Below, in pieces: positions 4,692-5,759 of a stretch of DNA of 5,759 nt. Position 1 is the stretch's first letter, and every line of letters begins with the position of its first letter. Source of the stretch: Stagnihabitans sp038323315 (lineage in GTDB: Bacteria > Pseudomonadota > Alphaproteobacteria > Rhodobacterales > Rhodobacteraceae); contig JBBQGU010000261.1 in NCBI GenBank assembly GCA_038323315.1, forward strand, positions 1 through 5,759, in the 5' to 3' direction. The notes under the pieces are model-generated. The model made no database searches. It saw only the letters and a list, made by a program, of their open reading frames with translations, and had not been told where the DNA came from. The position numbers and the translations under genes were made by a program.

Positions 4692-5759
4692 TTATTGCTT
4701 TGAAGCGAGGCGGATTGGCTTGGCTTTGGCGGTGTGGCTGTCGATGAAACCCAAGACCAGCGGGCGAATGTTGAGGCGCCAGCTTTTGCCGGCGAAGATG
4801 CCGTAGTGGCCGGCACCCGGTTCGAGATGCCGGGTCTTTTTGGCGGGATCGAGGCCGGTCAGCAGCGCCAAGGCCGCGACGCATTGGCCGGGGGCGGAGA
4901 TATCGTCATTCTCACCCTCGACCGTCATCACGGCGACTTTTGTGATGGCACCGATATCGACCTTTTTGCCTGCAACGACAAAGGCGTTGTCGGCGATCTC
5001 GCGGTTTTTGAAGATACGCTCGACGGTGGACAGGTAAAATTCGGCGGTCATGTCCATCACGGCGAGGTATTCGTCGTAAAAGCGGTTATGGGCGTCGTGA
5101 TCGGAGGCCTGGCCGTTGGCCACGCGCAAGATCTGTTCTTGAAATGCCTTCGAATGGCGGTCGCGGTTCATCGAGATGAAACTTTGCAACTGCATCAGGC
5201 CGGGATAGACCAGCCGCCCGACGCCCTTGTATTTGAAGCCGACGCGCTGGATGGCCAGTTGTTCCAACTGGCCCATGGTGATGCGGCGGCCGAAGTCGGT
5301 GACATCGGTCGCGGCGGCGTCGGGGTCGACGGGGCCGCCGATCAGGGTCAGGGTGGCGGGCTGGGCGCTCGGGTCCTCGGCCGCCAGATAGGCGGCGGCG
5401 GCGAGGGTCAGGGGGGCGGGCTGACAGACAGCGATCACGTGGGTTTCGGGGCCAAGGTGACGCAGGAAATCGACGAGGTAGAGGGTATAATCCTCGACGT
5501 CGAATTTGCCGGCGCTGACCGGGATGTCGCGGGCGTTGTGCCAGTCGGTCACGTAAACCTCGGCGTCAGGGAGGAGGCTGAGGACGGTGGAGCGCAGGAG
5601 CGTGGCATAATGGCCGGACATCGGGGCCACGACGAGGATCTTGCGTTGCATGGGCGCGCGGCGGTGGACCGAGAAGTGGATGAGGTTGCCGAAGGGTTTG
5701 GTGACCACGGTATCGACATCGACCAGATGGTCCTGACCGGTCGGGCCGACGATGGAGCG
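4692..5759 (-). CDS. phaZ: Intracellular polyhydroxyalkanoate depolymerase (5' end cut by window)
   Basis: Breaks down stored polyhydroxybutyrate granules to 3-hydroxybutyrate units in the cytoplasm. The visible part is 355 codons, from the right edge to TAA 4692-4694, with no stop upstream, so the gene continues beyond 5759. About 50-70 N-terminal residues are missing relative to the usual 400-425. A GTG at 5706-5708 is internal: codons before it read IVGPTGQDHLVDVDT and are family-like. Motifs visible are the VTKPFGNLIHF start of the depolymerase domain, VVAPMSGHYATLLR, VYVTDWHNARD, and VIAVCQP with the nucleophilic Cys (codon 5424-5426). EGENDDIS supplies the Asp and GAGHYGIF the His (codon 4806-4808). 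This Cys-Asp-His set corresponds to the triad known for Cupriavidus necator PhaZ1. There is no sign of a frameshift. A divergent phaC may lie just beyond the edge. Confidence 0.95.
   Translation of the reverse strand, partial: RSIVGPTGQDHLVDVDTVVTKPFGNLIHFSVHRRAPMQRKILVVAPMSGHYATLLRSTVLSLLPDAEVYVTDWHNARDIPVSAGKFDVEDYTLYLVDFLRHLGPETHVIAVCQPAPLTLAAAAYLAAEDPSAQPATLTLIGGPVDPDAAATDVTDFGRRITMGQLEQLAIQRVGFKYKGVGRLVYPGLMQLQSFISMNRDRHSKAFQEQILRVANGQASDHDAHNRFYDEYLAVMDMTAEFYLSTVERIFKNREIADNAFVVAGKKVDIGAITKVAVMTVEGENDDISAPGQCVAALALLTGLDPAKKTRHLEPGAGHYGIFAGKSWRLNIRPLVLGFIDSHTAKAKPIRLASKQ

Noticed and set aside
4555..4806. An 83-codon + strand frame crossing the spacer and the end of phaZ
   Set aside because: Its second half is antisense to conserved phaZ codons, and its first half has no recognisable family; the AGAATGAA start belongs to the repeated intergenic motif.

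Overview
The window looks like a piece of an alphaproteobacterial chromosome, most likely from the Rhodobacteraceae (Rhodobacter/Roseobacter relatives). The basis is the GC-rich coding sequence, the close resemblance I recall of the DUF2177 protein, the ABHD10-like hydrolase and the intracellular PHA depolymerase to proteins of that family, and a GGATATTTAAG-type intergenic motif that I associate with these genomes. No database search was possible, so the taxonomic call is inference.

Layout from left to right: bases 1-239 carry no recognisable gene but hold a C12 run, two G runs and strong inverted repeats. On the + strand follow a small four-helix DUF2177 membrane protein (240-680, start codon doubtful) and an ArsC/YffB-like thioredoxin-fold protein (721-1047), probably one transcript. 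A CspA-family cold-shock gene (1052-1258, - strand) converges on them with only 4 bases between the stop codons. Its best terminator candidate lies inside the end of the opposing gene. A 288-base spacer with a hairpin and a putative csp promoter and leader separates it from thrS (threonyl-tRNA synthetase, 1547-3490, - strand). A 268-base divergent region lies between thrS and an ABHD10-like alpha/beta hydrolase (3759-4511, + strand). After a 180-base convergent spacer comes phaZ, an intracellular polyhydroxyalkanoate depolymerase (4692 to beyond 5759, - strand), cut by the right edge.

This is mainly a housekeeping neighbourhood: translation (thrS), RNA chaperoning in the cold (csp), storage-polymer mobilisation (phaZ) and small metabolic enzymes. 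In this bacterial family phaZ usually lies next to a divergently transcribed phaC, which I would expect just past the right edge. I found no mobile element, CRISPR array, tRNA, rRNA or defence system, and no convincing new multi-gene system.

The points worth a second look are: an ATG-to-ATC-like change at the apparent true start of the DUF2177 gene; a 13-G tract inside the hydrolase gene; possible alternative RNA structures in the csp leader; tandem 10-base repeats upstream of thrS; and a strong + strand G-over-C bias in the right half that ignores gene orientation.
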